Of a stretch of 64,000 nucleotides of DNA, positions 1-12,760 are shown one piece after another. Made by a program: the position numbers and the translations under genes. Origin of the DNA: Lytechinus variegatus (taxonomy: Eukaryota; Echinodermata; Echinoidea; Temnopleuroida; Toxopneustidae); contig NC_054740.1 in assembly GCF_018143015.1 (NCBI RefSeq), forward strand, positions 67,110,856 through 67,174,855, written 5' to 3'. The stretch's first letter is position 1, and each line of letters starts with the position of its first letter. The notes below the pieces were generated by a model. That model was not told the DNA's origin. It did not search any database and saw nothing but the letters and a program-made list of their open reading frames with translations.

Positions 1-2200
1 TTGAATTGAAAATCACATTTATTTCCTTCAAACAGATACAAAATAATATTTGACATAGTAACGAATACAGTATATATTTCGATACAAATTTGAAGGAGGC
101 GAAAACCCGAAAAGCAGAGCTTGAGTTGGGGTCGCCAGATACAAGTAAATAACAAGTTACGTAATGACATCATATGTAATTGCATATAAAAAAAAGAAAG
201 TTAAGAGTATAAAAGAAACATACAGCAGATGGAGAAGAGGGAGAAGAAATGTAGGCATTAGAAGTTCATTTGAACAAAAGAGTAAACTGGTCGCAATGAC
301 GTGACATTGGTACATGTATGTAGAGCTTGACCGACATCCGTCCAGCACAGCAACAGGCAAGGCACGTGCATCAATTAACAATAGAAATGGAAGGTAGTTC
401 AAGGCTTGAACTACCTTCCATCTCCACTGCCAACCAATGCACATGCCTCACCTGCCGCCACGCCAGACAAATGTCAGTCAAGCTCCACATACATATCATT
501 GACATGTTGACATGCTTGAACTTAAAGCATGTCAACATGTCAATGATCTGCATTTAAATAAAGTTTCATTTTATAAGAAAAAGATTGCAAAGAACGAGAG
601 TTTTGTAGGTGGGCTGGTAAACTGTTCCAAAGTTTTGGCCCAGAGTAACGAATATCGTACTGGTATCTTCGGGTTCTATGTTTCGGTAAATGAATTTGGG
701 TAGCGTTTCTCGTACTATACTTATGAATATCCGAATTGAAGTTAAAATGACAGAGATTACTAAATTGCAAGGGGAAAATGTTGTTTGTGCTTTTGTACAT
801 AAAAATACTTTGCTGATGCAAATTAATATCGCTAAATTTCAATAATTTTAACTCTTTGAATACAGGATTTGTGTGAGATTGAAAATGTAATCCAGATATA
901 ATACGAACAATCCTCTTTTGCAGTATTATAAGCTTTAGGATGCTAGACTTACAGGAGTTGGCCCAAATAATATTACAATACGAGAAATATGGAAGTATCA
1001 GAGCACAATATAACATACGTAGAATGTGACTTGGCAAGAGATTTCTAATTCTAGATATAATACCAATGTTTTTGGATACTTTACTTTCGACCTCATGTAT
1101 ATGATCTTTCCATGTCATAAAACTATCTAAATAAATTCCAAGGAACTTGGCTTTGTCTACCCGTGGTAATATTACATTGTCGAGTATAACACATGCATCA
1201 TTCAAATCAACATTCTTTCTATTATGAAAAACCATGTAGTTACATTTCTTGATATTTAAAGATAATTTGTTAGCTTTAAACCATTCACATATACATGTAC
1301 AAGATTTGCATTCACAATATCACAAAGGGAGTTCAAGTTTGAATTGCTATGAAATATATTTGTATCATCGGCGTATAGTATAAAGGATAGCTCATTTGCT
1401 GATTTATAAAGATCATTAATATATAATATGAATAACAATGGGCCGAGGAGACTGCCCTGGGGAATTCCACAGGTTATTGTCTTAAAGTCTGACACACACG
1501 ATTTGTATTTAGTACATTGTAAACGATTATTAAGATAGCTGGTGAACCAATTATAAGCAATACCACGTATGCCGTAACGATATAATTTAGATAGCAATAT
1601 GTTATGGTTAATTGTATCAAAGGCTTTGGATAAGTCGATGAAAACTCCAATTGCGAACTCATTATTTTCAAAAGCATCTATTATTTTACTAGAGAGACTT
1701 GTAAGAGCCATGCTTGTGGAATAATCTTTACGAAACCCAAATTGACTTTCATTAAGAATAGAACATTTATCAAGAAATTCGAAAGTCCTCTTGTAAACAA
1801 TACGCTCTAATAACTTAGAAAAAACAGATAAAACAGAAATAGGTCTGTAGTTCGTAAATTCACCTTTGTCCCCAGATTTAAAAATTGGTGTCACTTTGGC
1901 CTTTTTTAATTCATGAGGAAACATTCCTTTTGATAAAGACAAATTAAATATATGACACAAAGGTCCACAAATATATGGTACGACTTGTTTGATGACTCTT
2001 GGACTATATTCATCCAAACCAGCCGCTTTATTGTTTTTAAATGTTTTAACAATGTTACAAATCTCATTCTCCGAGGTGGGATACAGATACAAGGAGTCAG
2101 TTGGTGGATCATTGATAAACTTCAAATAGTCCGTTTGAGTTTCAGGGATTCTGTTTGCCAAAGATGGACCGATATTAGTAAAAATATTATTAAACGATAT
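1..2200 (-). mobile_element. 5'-truncated CR1/L2-like non-LTR retrotransposon (LINE)
   Basis: The minus strand encodes most of a LINE reverse transcriptase and its C-terminal region. Visible motifs are palm motif A (FIDLSKAFDTINHN), motif B (GIPQGSLLGPLLFILYINDL) and the catalytic YADD box (about 1360-1375), preceded by the thumb-side block NKAAGLDEYSPRVIK. A second reading frame (540-1235) holds the usual LINE C-terminal region (KAKFLGIYLDS, then WNSLPAHL). The two frames are offset by one frameshift near 1285-1300; otherwise the coding part looks open, so the copy is fairly young. No endonuclease domain is seen: homology starts near 2190 beside an ATT-rich simple repeat, which indicates 5' truncation. 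The 3' side has an AATAAA (minus strand, near 15-22) and ends in a short TTCAA repeat rather than poly(A), as in CR1/L2 relatives. Clade assignment is by motif style only. Confidence 0.85.
315..547. repeat. two adjacent large palindromes in the LINE 3' region
   Basis: Palindrome 1 has 89-base imperfect arms (315-403 and 405-493) around a centre at 404. Palindrome 2 has 23-base perfect arms (495-517 and 525-547) with a 7-base loop. The LINE C-terminal stop codon (minus strand, 540-542) lies inside the second hairpin, so both stem-loops sit at the start of the LINE 3' UTR. They may be part of the LINE or a foldback element that inserted there. Confidence 0.85.
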
Positions 2201-2204
2201 TATT

Positions 2205-2275
2205 ATTGTCATCATTCTTAGTATCTTCGTTATTGTTAGCATCATTTATTACTACTATTATCATCATTATTAGGT
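2205..2275. repeat. ATT/ATC simple repeat
   Basis: Degenerate ATT/ATC/ACT triplets at the 5' truncation point of the LINE. No gene is seen here. Confidence 0.6.
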
Positions 2276-2279
2276 ATGG

Positions 2280-3597
2280 GGTTCACTTGAAACTCAAGTG
2301 GGTAGTCTCATGCCATGCCATCCTTTCCTTATCTTATGTAGACGGTACCGACTACCTAATTTCATTATTCCATGGGATAAAATCTTAAATCAAAGGCACT
2401 TCATTAGTGGAAGATTTAGAGTCAGAATGCAAGGAATGTGTTATGATGGGAAACGAAACTCACAACCTAATATTTTTCATTTTTTGTTATCAATATATTT
2501 TGTTCAACTTCCATTTATAATTGTAGATCTTTTCTTGCTTTCAATCATTATTGCGCGGTGTCATACAAAACAGTTCAGTTCTTCATTTCATTTCCATTCA
2601 CACATATTACGAAGTATATGAAATCAGATACAAACTAACGGATTGACAATTCAACTATGGAAATGAGGGATCCCCTTCATTCCAAAAGGTATAAGGTATT
2701 TGCTTTTTTGCTACCAAAAAAACAGATTCATATGTGTTTGTCGCGGTGAAAATCACCTCTAAAGAGGCCTCGAACATACTGAAACGGGGAAACCCGAAAG
2801 TTATGCCCACACGCAAACAAACGATATCACACTCACACCTACTAGCAGTAATAAACTCGGCCAGAAATTAACTGAAAACATAAGATTAATGTGCAGCCAC
2901 AATTTTATTACGAGGTTATTACAAGGCACACTGCACTGCACATTTATGATTTTAGAAATCTTTGGGCACTACACAGGGTTTCTTAAAAAGAATGTAGGTC
3001 ATGTAACCGAGAAATTTGAAAAGCCAAAAAAAAAAGAAGAAAAAAGGCGTTTCGCTACAAGACTATATTTTGCCACACCTACCAAAATTACAGGGGTGGT
3101 GCCGATGGAGAATAACACACGCAGCACCCCCCCCCCGGAAAATCTTTGGGGTTCTTCAGCACCCTCAGCACCCCCGCTTCCCAGTGCCATGACTGTAAAC
3201 GTTTGCCCAATAGACGAACTTCCAACTTTGATCACTCTTTGTTTAAATATCTACTGCTTCATACAGCCACATCAATGAAACCACTCCAAACCGACCGATA
3301 TGATATGTCATCGGAAATAATGTAATAGCTTTGATCGTTCTGGATTCGATTTTACCGGTGTGACTGTGGCACAATATAATAGATTTATCAAACAAGTTGA
3401 TACTTTCAGCAAAATGGAAGCGTCTCGACAAAACCTCTGGATCCGGCAAGCAGAATAGTCAAGATGTCTTATAAGGGCACATATTTTTATAAATTGTAAC
3501 TATAAGTGTAACAGTATCGCATCAGATAGCTCAGACCGGGTGCAGATCAACATCTGCCCCTCTATGGGAAGAAAAATATTCATCCATTATTGTAAAG
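2280..3597. other. intergenic DNA upstream of the first SLC17 gene
   Basis: No recognisable gene. It contains a C-run near 3127-3136 and AT-rich stretches. The promoter and any 5' UTR exon of the next gene should lie here, but I see no convincing TATA box or spliced leader exon. Confidence 0.4.
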
Positions 3598-6500
3598 ATG
3601 GTATCTCAAGGTCCGAGTGAAACTAATGTCGACATTCGATCGGGCCACGGACGCGCCAACCAAACCCTTTTCAAGGGACAGGACCTTGACAATGGCCGTG
3701 ATGGTCCCGAACAGAGCCTTGATATCGGAGAGAGGAGACCGCTATTGGACGATACGAAAGAACAAGTTCAAGGACAACTCGAAGGTGAGTTTGATTAGTT
3801 TGTCACACGTGGAGATTTCTTTTTAAATCCGAAATCTTGAGACTTGTTAACATGGTTTATGCTTTATGACAGAGTGAAATGAACATCATTAGTATTTTTT
3901 ACCTTCTTTATTCCGTTGAGAACAGTCATCTTTTTCGGGTATAGTTTTACTAATAATTTATGGTAACGATTAGTGTTCTAAGAAGTACTTTATTTTGGTT
4001 GTCATTGTATTATATTCAAAGGAAAATTCAGAAATGGTCTGTTGCGAAGAGTAAAAATCTAAATCAATAGGCCCTGTTTCATTAAAAAAATTGTCTGTAT
4101 CCTCGTACAATTGCTCTCAGAGTTCACGATTTATGGACTTTGTGTGCTTTTTCCAGGCAGATGCTACTTTCCAAAGCGTTATGAAGTTCTCTTCCTTGCT
4201 TTCTTGGGCGCTGGCATGATGTATGCGATGCGCGTCAACGTCAGTGTTACCATTGCAGTGATGACGAACGCCACTTTTACAACGCAAGCAGAGGGGCAGA
4301 ATCAAACAGTAGAAACATGCTGGTCTCCAAACAGTACAAACGGAGATGAATATAGCCAGGTATGTTCATAAATTTTTGATAATTGATTGTGAAACATCAT
4401 AGTACGATATTTAATATCTATTGACCGATGCCGTAGAGATTGAGGTCATATTTCTTGTCAAATATGTGAATGACCAAACTATTCGGCATTTTATTCTTCG
4501 ATCGTCTTATTTTAGCTGTTCATCCCGACACCAGTAAGGCGTTTTTGGTTGTTAACGATGGCTATTCGTTGAAACCAATGATATAGAAATGTTATTCGTT
4601 TAAGGAGGTTTAGCAGTGAGGTTTAAGAGTGCGCAAGTTCCACCGCTTCTCAATGTAATAAATGCAGACTTTTAACAGTTCGAGTCTAATTGCGGAATGA
4701 ATTAAAGTTGAATCAATAAAAAAAGAACGAAAGAATCCGACACGAAAGCAAAGTCCACTGGGAGGTCAGAGCGGTGAACATTCGCTACTGATATACCTAA
4801 TTTGACAATATTCTTGTTTCTTTTGGTGTCTTCAGGATGAGGGGGAGTTCTTATGGTCTAGTCATGAACAGGAACTCATCCTAGCTGGATTTAACTATGG
4901 GTACACGGTCGCTCAGATACCTGCAGGCTGGCTGACGGATAAGATCGGAGGCACTCGGGTTTTGGGAATATCTATGCTCATTTCGGCCGTCGTTAGTCTG
5001 CTCAGCCCAATGGCAGCCGAACTGGGCTCCTCGTACTTTCTTGCTGTCAGAGTCATGTGTGGTATCGGTGAGGTAATTGTGTTCCCCTTACCACCTTGCA
5101 CACACCAGAACCGTGATGTTAAACGGTATACATAGTGGACCACACTAATCATTTTATTCCGGTGTTAAATTTAAAGTATTGGTTCAACACACATGAGTAT
5201 TGTTACAACGTCTTGAGTTGTCACTCGTTGGTGTTATGTTCACACTCAAGGGTGTAATTTTAAAACCAACTGGTGTCAGTTTAGCTCCCCAGATTTTAAA
5301 GAGCAGGCATACGTACATGCAGGATGGAAGCGCACCAACAATCGTTATGCACAGGGGGAGAAAGAAATTAAAGAAGGGGCATAGAGAAGAGTTGCTTATC
5401 ATCCATTGTGGTTACTTTAAGTATATTTCAGGAACTAAAAAAAACAAAACCTGGTTAAATAGAAGATAAAACGTTTCCTTAAATTTACCACACATTCCAC
5501 TTCCTTCTACCATAATCAAAGAATGAATACGCCTGACGCGAATGCTGAATGTCATAATTTTGCAAGATCGTTAGTTTCACCATATTCAGTTTGAAACACA
5601 ATTATAAAATCAATCAAAAAGGAAGATATCAATCTGTAGCTTCTTCTGTTCAATCTTGGTAGGCTGGTACTAACCCAGCGCTGGGCTCCATGGTTGCACG
5701 TTGGTTTCCTCCGCAAGACTTCTCAGCAGCCTTTGCAATTGCAATATCGAGTAAGTATAACTACTAATACCTGTACCTAGTAACCACTCTAACGATTTTC
5801 GCCACGATTGAAACGGTGGTCTTAATAGTATAGAGTGTATAGCAGTGATCGTATCAGATCAATCATTGTAATCGTATTTATCGAAGATTTTTTTTTTGAA
5901 TGGTTCCAAAATTTTTGCGATCAGTTACGGAAGGCCAATCGTGGCGTTCGTATAAAAGGATCGCACATGTTCGCAGAGACATGAATGAATTCTTTGGGGA
6001 CATTAAATGAAAATGATAAACATACACTTACGCACCATGCACATCCTTAAAAGGAAGTACACACCCTCACCATTACCCATACCAACTCACTAACTTGAAT
6101 GAAAATGACACACCTGCGCACCCGAAACAGCCTTACAGGGAAAAACACATCCCCATCGATATCAAGACCAACGCACCAACAAGACACAAAGACGATCATG
6201 GAGTCATCCTTCCGAGACCAACTTTTATTTTCACACGGCTCATTCCGAATTAAGATCTATGTAAAGCCCGGGTTATTCACCGAAACCGAATTCTCCCGAA
6301 TAAATTCTGACCGATTCTGGTCGATTTCGGGCTAATTTGGATGGTTTCGGTAGAATCGAATGTTCTAGGATCCGTCCGTCCGTGTATTCGGATGGATTCG
6401 CAGCTGATTTGGTTCTGATGTAACCCGGCCTATATACCCGTGTCAACACGAGCACTGAGAGTAATTTTTTTTAAGAATCAATTTTTTATCGACCAGCATT

Positions 6501-9500
6501 GTGTAGAGACGAGTTCTACGGATTCTAGTTCCCAATGATCTAAGACCATTCAAAGTGCTTTTGTGAAAATATAATCGGCATAAATAAGTAGGCCGATATA
6601 TATTTTTTCTATTACGGTGCTTGGGGGGTGCTTGAAGTGTAGGACTTTATGCAAAATCTTTTAAAGAGCTGGACCTACTATAACTTGAGGATTTGACTAA
6701 AAAATGCCCCTTTTCTTACACTAGGTTCTAAGTTTGGGCCTTTTATTGGAACTGTATTGTCTGGTCTTGTGTCCAGTTCAGATGTGCTTGGTGGATGGCC
6801 GTTGACGTATTATATCTTTGGTAAGGACGTTTTTCGTTCCATCTTCAACATTAAACAATTACATTACTTCAAAGAATCGCTTTCTATAACAAAATTGAAA
6901 AAAGGAAGCCACACCTATTTTTTTTATAATGTTTGCATTATCGAAGATATTCGAGAATTAGCAAAAGAGAATTGTATGCACATTGTGAAAAGTAAAAATG
7001 TAAAAAAAAAAAACAACAGTAATTATTACTGGCAGCTGAGACTCACCATAAAGTATAAACTGTTCAATAACGAAAGGCTGTAAATATGCACAAAAAAATA
7101 CTGGATAACTGTAAGACAAAAAAAAAATAAAACATCATTTTATCATTCATTTAAGATGAAAATCGGCGTTAGTTTACAGATACGAGAACTTTATAGAGAT
7201 GCACTGCAATCAACGTAAAAACATGATAGTTCGTTGGTATTTTTGGTTATATTTTTACCTTGTTTTACATTTAACTTGCAATTCTATACGTTACATTTAT
7301 AATTGCATAAATACGTTTGGTTTGTTAAATCATTGTGTCGTCTATTTTAAAAAGGTAAATATCCTGTAAATTTACGATTTTTCTTTGTAAATTGCTATTT
7401 TTTTTAACGTTGCAATCGACATATTTTTACAGCAAAATGTCAACTGTCATTTTTATATTGCTACACTTACATTCATAACCATGTTTTAGATTTCTTTGCG
7501 CTCTTTAAAACCAAACGGCCATTAATTTATCTTGATTTTCTCAGCTCTTATTTTTCATCTTAATTTTTTTTCTTAGAAATCTGAGCACCAGTTTTGATTT
7601 TTTTTTTGTTTCGTCATAAGGTGGATTAACGCTTTTGTTAGTTTTGGTATGGATTGTCCGTATTTACGAGACGCCAGGTCGCCATCCCAGGATATCAGCT
7701 AAAGAAAAGCAGTATCTTTCATCAACCGTTATCACTAAGGAGGTGAAAAAGGGAAACATGTCCGTCTAAGCTATTTATCAAATAAGAACTAGTAGATGGC
7801 ATGCGAAACCACCTTAGAATCGAGGGTGAATTCAACTCTAATTCGCTGCAATAAGAAGATACAATATTTTATTTGTTTGTGGAAAGCGGGACGATGGTTA
7901 AGGGACACCCTTAATATCCATTTCTTTACCCCCTTTTGTTTATCTTTCACCATTCTTTTTGGGTGCGAGGGGGGGAGGGAGGAGGTAACAGTGTAGTGGC
8001 ATAAAATTCTTTATACTGTGTTTAGTTGCGTATCAGACGTTGGATGACAACTGTCATTTCATAACCATGAATATACTGTATAATAAATAATTCGATTGCA
8101 GAAACAAATCCACACAAGTGTCAATATTGTTGTTTAATCCAATGCTGTTTGCTTTACATGACGATATATATTTCTAAGGGTGTATAAAAAGCTCATAGTG
8201 TATATACATGAATGTTGTCTCCTGTACACCCTGCTTCATTTAGACAGAGAAGATCACTATTCCAATCATCGCCATGTTAACGTCTATTCCTGTTTGGGCC
8301 ATGATCTTGACGTCTTTTGGCGCGTCTTGGACCAATCAGGTGCTATTCACGAATCAACCTATCTACCTCAAGCATGTTCAAGGAATGGATATTGAACTGG
8401 TAAGTTAATAGTCGTTGGCCAATGCTAGTCGCAGCATGATGGGCCTGCTAAGGACTTTTCGATTTAAACGTGACGCAAGTGCGTCATCTTGTATACATTA
8501 CACGAAGTTGCATGAGTGAAAGGAGCATGCGCAGGCTCGTAATTTATTGTCTGTCCACTATCTTTCCAAAAACGTGATTTTTTTTTTGGGGGGGGGTGAC
8601 TCACGTCGTTGTCACAAACACTTGATATTTCAGGCACCAGTAGTCTAGTTTGGGCATGCTCAGTTTCTCTCACTCCTTCCTGTCCATCGACGTTGTATAC
8701 CGCGCTCACACATGCAGCAGTCTATAAGTCACGTCCACCAGTGAACGTTAAAATTGAAAAGTCCCTATTGTCAATATTCATAGGTGTAACGATAATCAAT
8801 ATTTCTTATTGTTCCATATTTCAGAAGGGGACTCTTAGCAGGTTCATGAAAAATGAGTCGAACGCGATAAAAAAAATAGTAATAATAATTTATTGTTTGA
8901 AAAGGGGAGGGGTGCCTCAAAATGTACATAGCTTGCCAAAAGAGGCATTTTTAAAAATAAAAAGTTAATTTGTACCCTTTTCGTGAAAAAACATAGGTAA
9001 CATGACAAAAATACCGAAAATACTGCTTTATAGTCAACAGCGTATAGGCTAAAATATCAGGTTGCGGAATAATTTTGATCATGACATCCCGCCGCAACAA
9101 AGCCTCAAACAAAAAGACTTTTTTTATAGAGACTAGAAACCCCCAAAGACCGACTGTATATCCATTATGTCAAGCAGGTACTGTAGTCGGTATTTATTTT
9201 GCAGCTTATATTTTCATTTATTACTTTATTTCTTGATGCTACCATGTCAGGCTTATGTTGCAACATGGATTATACCTGTCAATGTATTGTAAAATAAAGC
9301 CCAAACTAAATATTGTGTTATTTTAATTTTCCCTCATTGCAAAATATGGACTGCTATGTCAGATTGGTGTCACAGCTGCCATTCCTCACCTCATGGAGTT
9401 CTTCACTTTGGTACTGAGTGGCATGATCAGTAACAGACTCATAGATAAAGATATCTTGAGTGTGGTAGCTACAAGGAAATTGCTGACTTTCATAGGTAAG

Positions 9501-10900
9501 TAGATGCGTGAAGCATGATATAGTCGCATTGTTTCCCTGATATTTCGATAACATCACCGGTAGCCGACCAGCGGGAGTCAAATGTAATAATGCATTTACA
9601 GATTTGGAATGAACCAAACAGACTTCTTATGGGAAACCACCTCTTTCGTTTTGAAATTTGATTCGGGTAACTCAAGGAAGGTTTATAGCGACCACTGTTA
9701 TGACTATGGGAGAGGTAGGCCTACTCACATGTGATGTGAAAACTTGTACCAATTAACAAAGTAACTAGTCCGTTGTTCTTCGTTGGCCGGTTTTAGGCAA
9801 CCTCAAATATGCTTTCTGATTTTTTTTTCAAACAATCTGGAAGTCTTACCAAGGACCTACCTATAGCATGATGGAGAACTTTTACATTCGAAGGCTCTTG
9901 AGACTCAAGATGGTGACGTCATCGCGCCCACATCTTAGAGGCTGGAGCCATGGCCATGCCTGCGTTGGTGATCTGCAGCTGGCGCATCTCTGACAATTCC
10001 TGTAATCCTCTAAGGGAGGGCGACATCAGATTATGACGTCACATGCATGAGGCCTATTAAGATAAGCAGAATTTATTCGATGTACCCATACCTTTCCAAA
10101 TATTTTTTTTTTAAATCGTGAATCGATAAAGAACTCTTCGTTCCGTTTATTCTGCAGGGTTGACTTTGTCTTCGGTGTTTTACCTCCTACTTGCATTCGT
10201 TGGTTGCAACACCGCCCTCTCCGTTCTGTTCATGGTAGGCGCAGTTGGCTGCAATGGGATTTGTATGTCCGGATTCTATGTCAACTTGATGGACATAGCT
10301 CCCAGACTCGCAGGAAGTCTGATCGGGCTGGTCAACTCTGCGTCAGCCCTTGCTGGAGGCCTCAGCCCGTACGTCATCGGTGTTCTTACTCCAAATCAGG
10401 TGGATAAGCCCTTTCTTTTATTTAGCGATATCATTTATAAAACATGCCACATTTGAATATGCTATCAAACCTTTGGGATACCATTTCTGCATAGTTAACA
10501 TCATATTGGCGGATTACAAGTTTGTTCAGAAATGCGAACACGACTATTTTCAGTTGAAGAGATACTATGTACTAACATCTTATATCTCTTTTAGCGTCAA
10601 ATCAAAATTAATTTGTATTGGTCGGACATTAGTGTTAACAAACGATCTTCTTCACTTGCTTCGGAACCAAAGCAAATGAATATGTAACACATTTTTTTAG
10701 AATGTTCCAGAAATCAGATTAACATTGAATCAATAATATTTCTTCTCTTTTTTCAGTCTGACATTACAGGTTGGCAAACAGTTTTCTTCATCTGCGTTGG
10801 AATCAATTTACTGGCGTGTTTAATTTTCATGATCTTCGGATCCGGAGACGAGCAGAGTTGGGCCAGGGAAGCCGGAAGGAACAAGCAAGAAAACCTATGA
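3598..10900 (+). CDS. SLC17-family (sialin-like) anion transporter, copy A
   Basis: Ten coding exons: 3598-3784, 4157-4359, 4836-5072, 5663-5750, 6725-6820, 7621-7742, 8244-8399, 9363-9495, 10158-10399, 10757-10900. All junctions are GT-AG and the frame stays open for 535 codons, close to human sialin (495 aa). The cytosolic tail has an acidic dileucine motif ERRPLL (residues 45-50), as in the lysosomal signal of sialin. TM1 follows KRYE and contains the family arginine (YAMRVNVSV, R88). The first lumenal loop has three N-glycosylation sequons (N100, N111, N121). MFS motif A appears as GWLTDKIGG after TM2. Later blocks are YVNLMDIAPRLAGSL, LTPNQ, WQTVFF and a C-terminal GSGDEQSWA, matching sialin in order. 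Expected role: proton-coupled export of organic acids from lysosomes or vesicles; the substrate cannot be read from sequence. The histidine of sialin (H183) is glycine here (PALGSM). It is head-to-tail with copy B. AATAAA at 10955 is a likely poly(A) signal. Confidence 0.93.
9914..10041. promoter_or_regulatory. pair of perfect CRE palindromes (TGACGTCA)
   Basis: TGACGTCA occurs at 9914-9921 and again at 10034-10041, exactly 120 bases apart, in intron 8 of copy A. The octamer is the consensus for CREB/ATF factors. The segment between is more GC-rich than the surrounding intron. Function is inference. Confidence 0.4.
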
Positions 10901-10954
10901 TTTTTTTTTTCGCTATTCGGGATTTCACAACATAAATAATGCCAGATTGAAACG

Positions 10955-10960
10955 AATAAA
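10955..10960 (+). terminator. poly(A) signal of SLC17 copy A
   Basis: AATAAA 55 bases after the stop codon of copy A, at a typical distance for a short 3' UTR. Confidence 0.6.
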
Positions 10961-11412
10961 ACTACTTTTTTATTCATATATCATTCATTCTTAGTCAACC
11001 TGTTTGGATGAAAGTAAAATTTGTCTTTCATTGAGGCAATATAAATCAACGTGAATTTGTTCTTGGTCTGTATGTGCGTATTTAAATTAGATTTACTGAT
11101 TATAATAATCAAAGAAAAAATCATGAAAATTTAATTTTTGGGGATTTATTATTTTCTTCTGCATTCATGTTATTCGTATAATACTCTCTTTCTTATAACT
11201 TACGAAATATGTTGATTATTTGGGGAATGAAATCAAGTGTATTATCATTCCAAAGAAAATGGTTTACTACCAGATTGTTACGTCAGAGATGGATTAGATT
11301 TATAGGAAAATGAAGACCCATCAATGTAAATAATATTGTTATGGGGTAGAATGAGTGTATTTCTTAAATGAAAAAAAATTCACATAATTATGTTTTATGA
11401 AGATTGTCATTA

Positions 11413-11664
11413 CACTCTTAAAAATATTGGGTAAAAATGTTCCATGAGGGTAATTATGTATCCAACCAACATTGGGTATTTCTTTTGGGCATTTTTATTT
11501 ATCCAGTGTGATGGGAATTTTGCCCATTCTAAAGTAATTTCTACTTATTTTTTAACCTTACTGGACAATATGCTTCCCGCATTGGGTAAAATACTGCCCC
11601 AAATTGGTTGGATACATAATTACCCTCGTGCTGGTTAAAATTTTGCCCAATATTTTTTACAGTG
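11413..11664. mobile_element. Tc1/mariner-like MITE
   Basis: A 252-bp element with long inverted repeats: left arm 11413-11469, right arm 11604-11664, matching over nearly all their length apart from a small gap. It starts CACTCTTAAAAATATTGGG and ends with the complement of CACTGTAAAAAATATTGGG. TA flanks both ends (11411-11412 and 11665-11666), the target duplication expected of Tc1/mariner. No coding capacity. Confidence 0.85.
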
Positions 11665-11882
11665 TAAAGCAATTGATAAATTTATAAAGCTAAATAGGGT
11701 TATTTCTTAAACAAAAATAAACATCCTAATTTGGTCCATGGCGAGGAGGATGAAAATGACGAAGATGACTGTGGCATCACTAGTAAAGATGAAGGCAATT
11801 GATATGATGTGTGTGTGAGTGTGTATGTGTGAGGGGGTGCTGTGTAAGACAAAAGCCCAAAAATGTGACATTTGATTTGATT

Positions 11883-11948
11883 TTCTTCATATATATATAT
11901 ATACATAATTTTCAACATTACATGATATTCATATTAGTATAATATATA

Positions 11949-11985
<37 letters not shown>
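11883..11985. repeat. AT microsatellite
   Basis: Two runs of alternating AT, the longer at about 11948-11985. Confidence 0.85.
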
Positions 11986-11988
<3 letters not shown>

Positions 11989-12154
11989 TGGAGCATCTTA
12001 AGCTCTATGAGCTTGAGAATGATGTTCCAAGAAAAAAAATATAAAGATACATAATTATACGTTGGTTAAAATAATACATTCAGTGATGCGAACATCAAAG
12101 AGTTAAAATAAGAGCAAGAGAGATAGAGTGAGGGGTGAAAAGAACAGAGTGGGA

Positions 12155-12760
12155 AAGAAATTATACTTTGGACTTCAATCACGAATCATCTCTACCAGAA
12201 TCAGGAAGTTAAAAAAGGTGCAAAGACACTTAAGTTTAAAGGTTCAATTTTTTATGTCCTGAAACCTTTAAAGATCAGAGAAGACATCTCCCCTTGAAAC
12301 TTCAGAAATAACTCGAGTACATAATTATTTTCAGATCATTTTTTTTTGTTGTTGCCCGTTCGAATACATCTGTGATATGAACTCTCATGAATTCATATCA
12401 TTCTATCTCTCTTTTTTAATGGACACATCATTGAATTTGAGACTGATTTTTAATAAACAAAGTCCAGTGTGACTATCAAGTGGTTTGCATGCTTACAAAG
12501 ATTCAAAGATGTAAATGTTTAATAAACGCTACTGTATATTAAACATCCCCCAAAAGCCAAAGAAAGTTGTGAAATTATACTTTAAACTTGTTAAGCACGA
12601 AACATCTCTATCAGAATCAGGAAGTAAAAAGGTGTAAAGATATTTTAGTATAAAGGTTCAAATGTTGATATCCTCAAACCTTTAAAGATCACAGAAGATA
12701 AAAGTCCTTTAATTTAAAAGAATAAGATCTCTCTCTTTTTTAATTTTCATTTGTGTCACT
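12155..12760 (+). repeat. direct duplication of about 130-140 bp between copies A and B
   Basis: The block beginning GAAATTATACTTTGGACTT (about 12157-12285) recurs in diverged form at about 12567-12695. Both contain CAGAATCAGGAAGT and AAACCTTTAAAGATCA, and both are followed later by a TCTCTCTTTTTTAAT tract. No coding content is seen. Confidence 0.75.

Noticed and set aside
2889-3278. 129-codon frame upstream of copy A
   Set aside because: Low-complexity lysine and proline runs from A- and C-tracts; no domain and no splice context.
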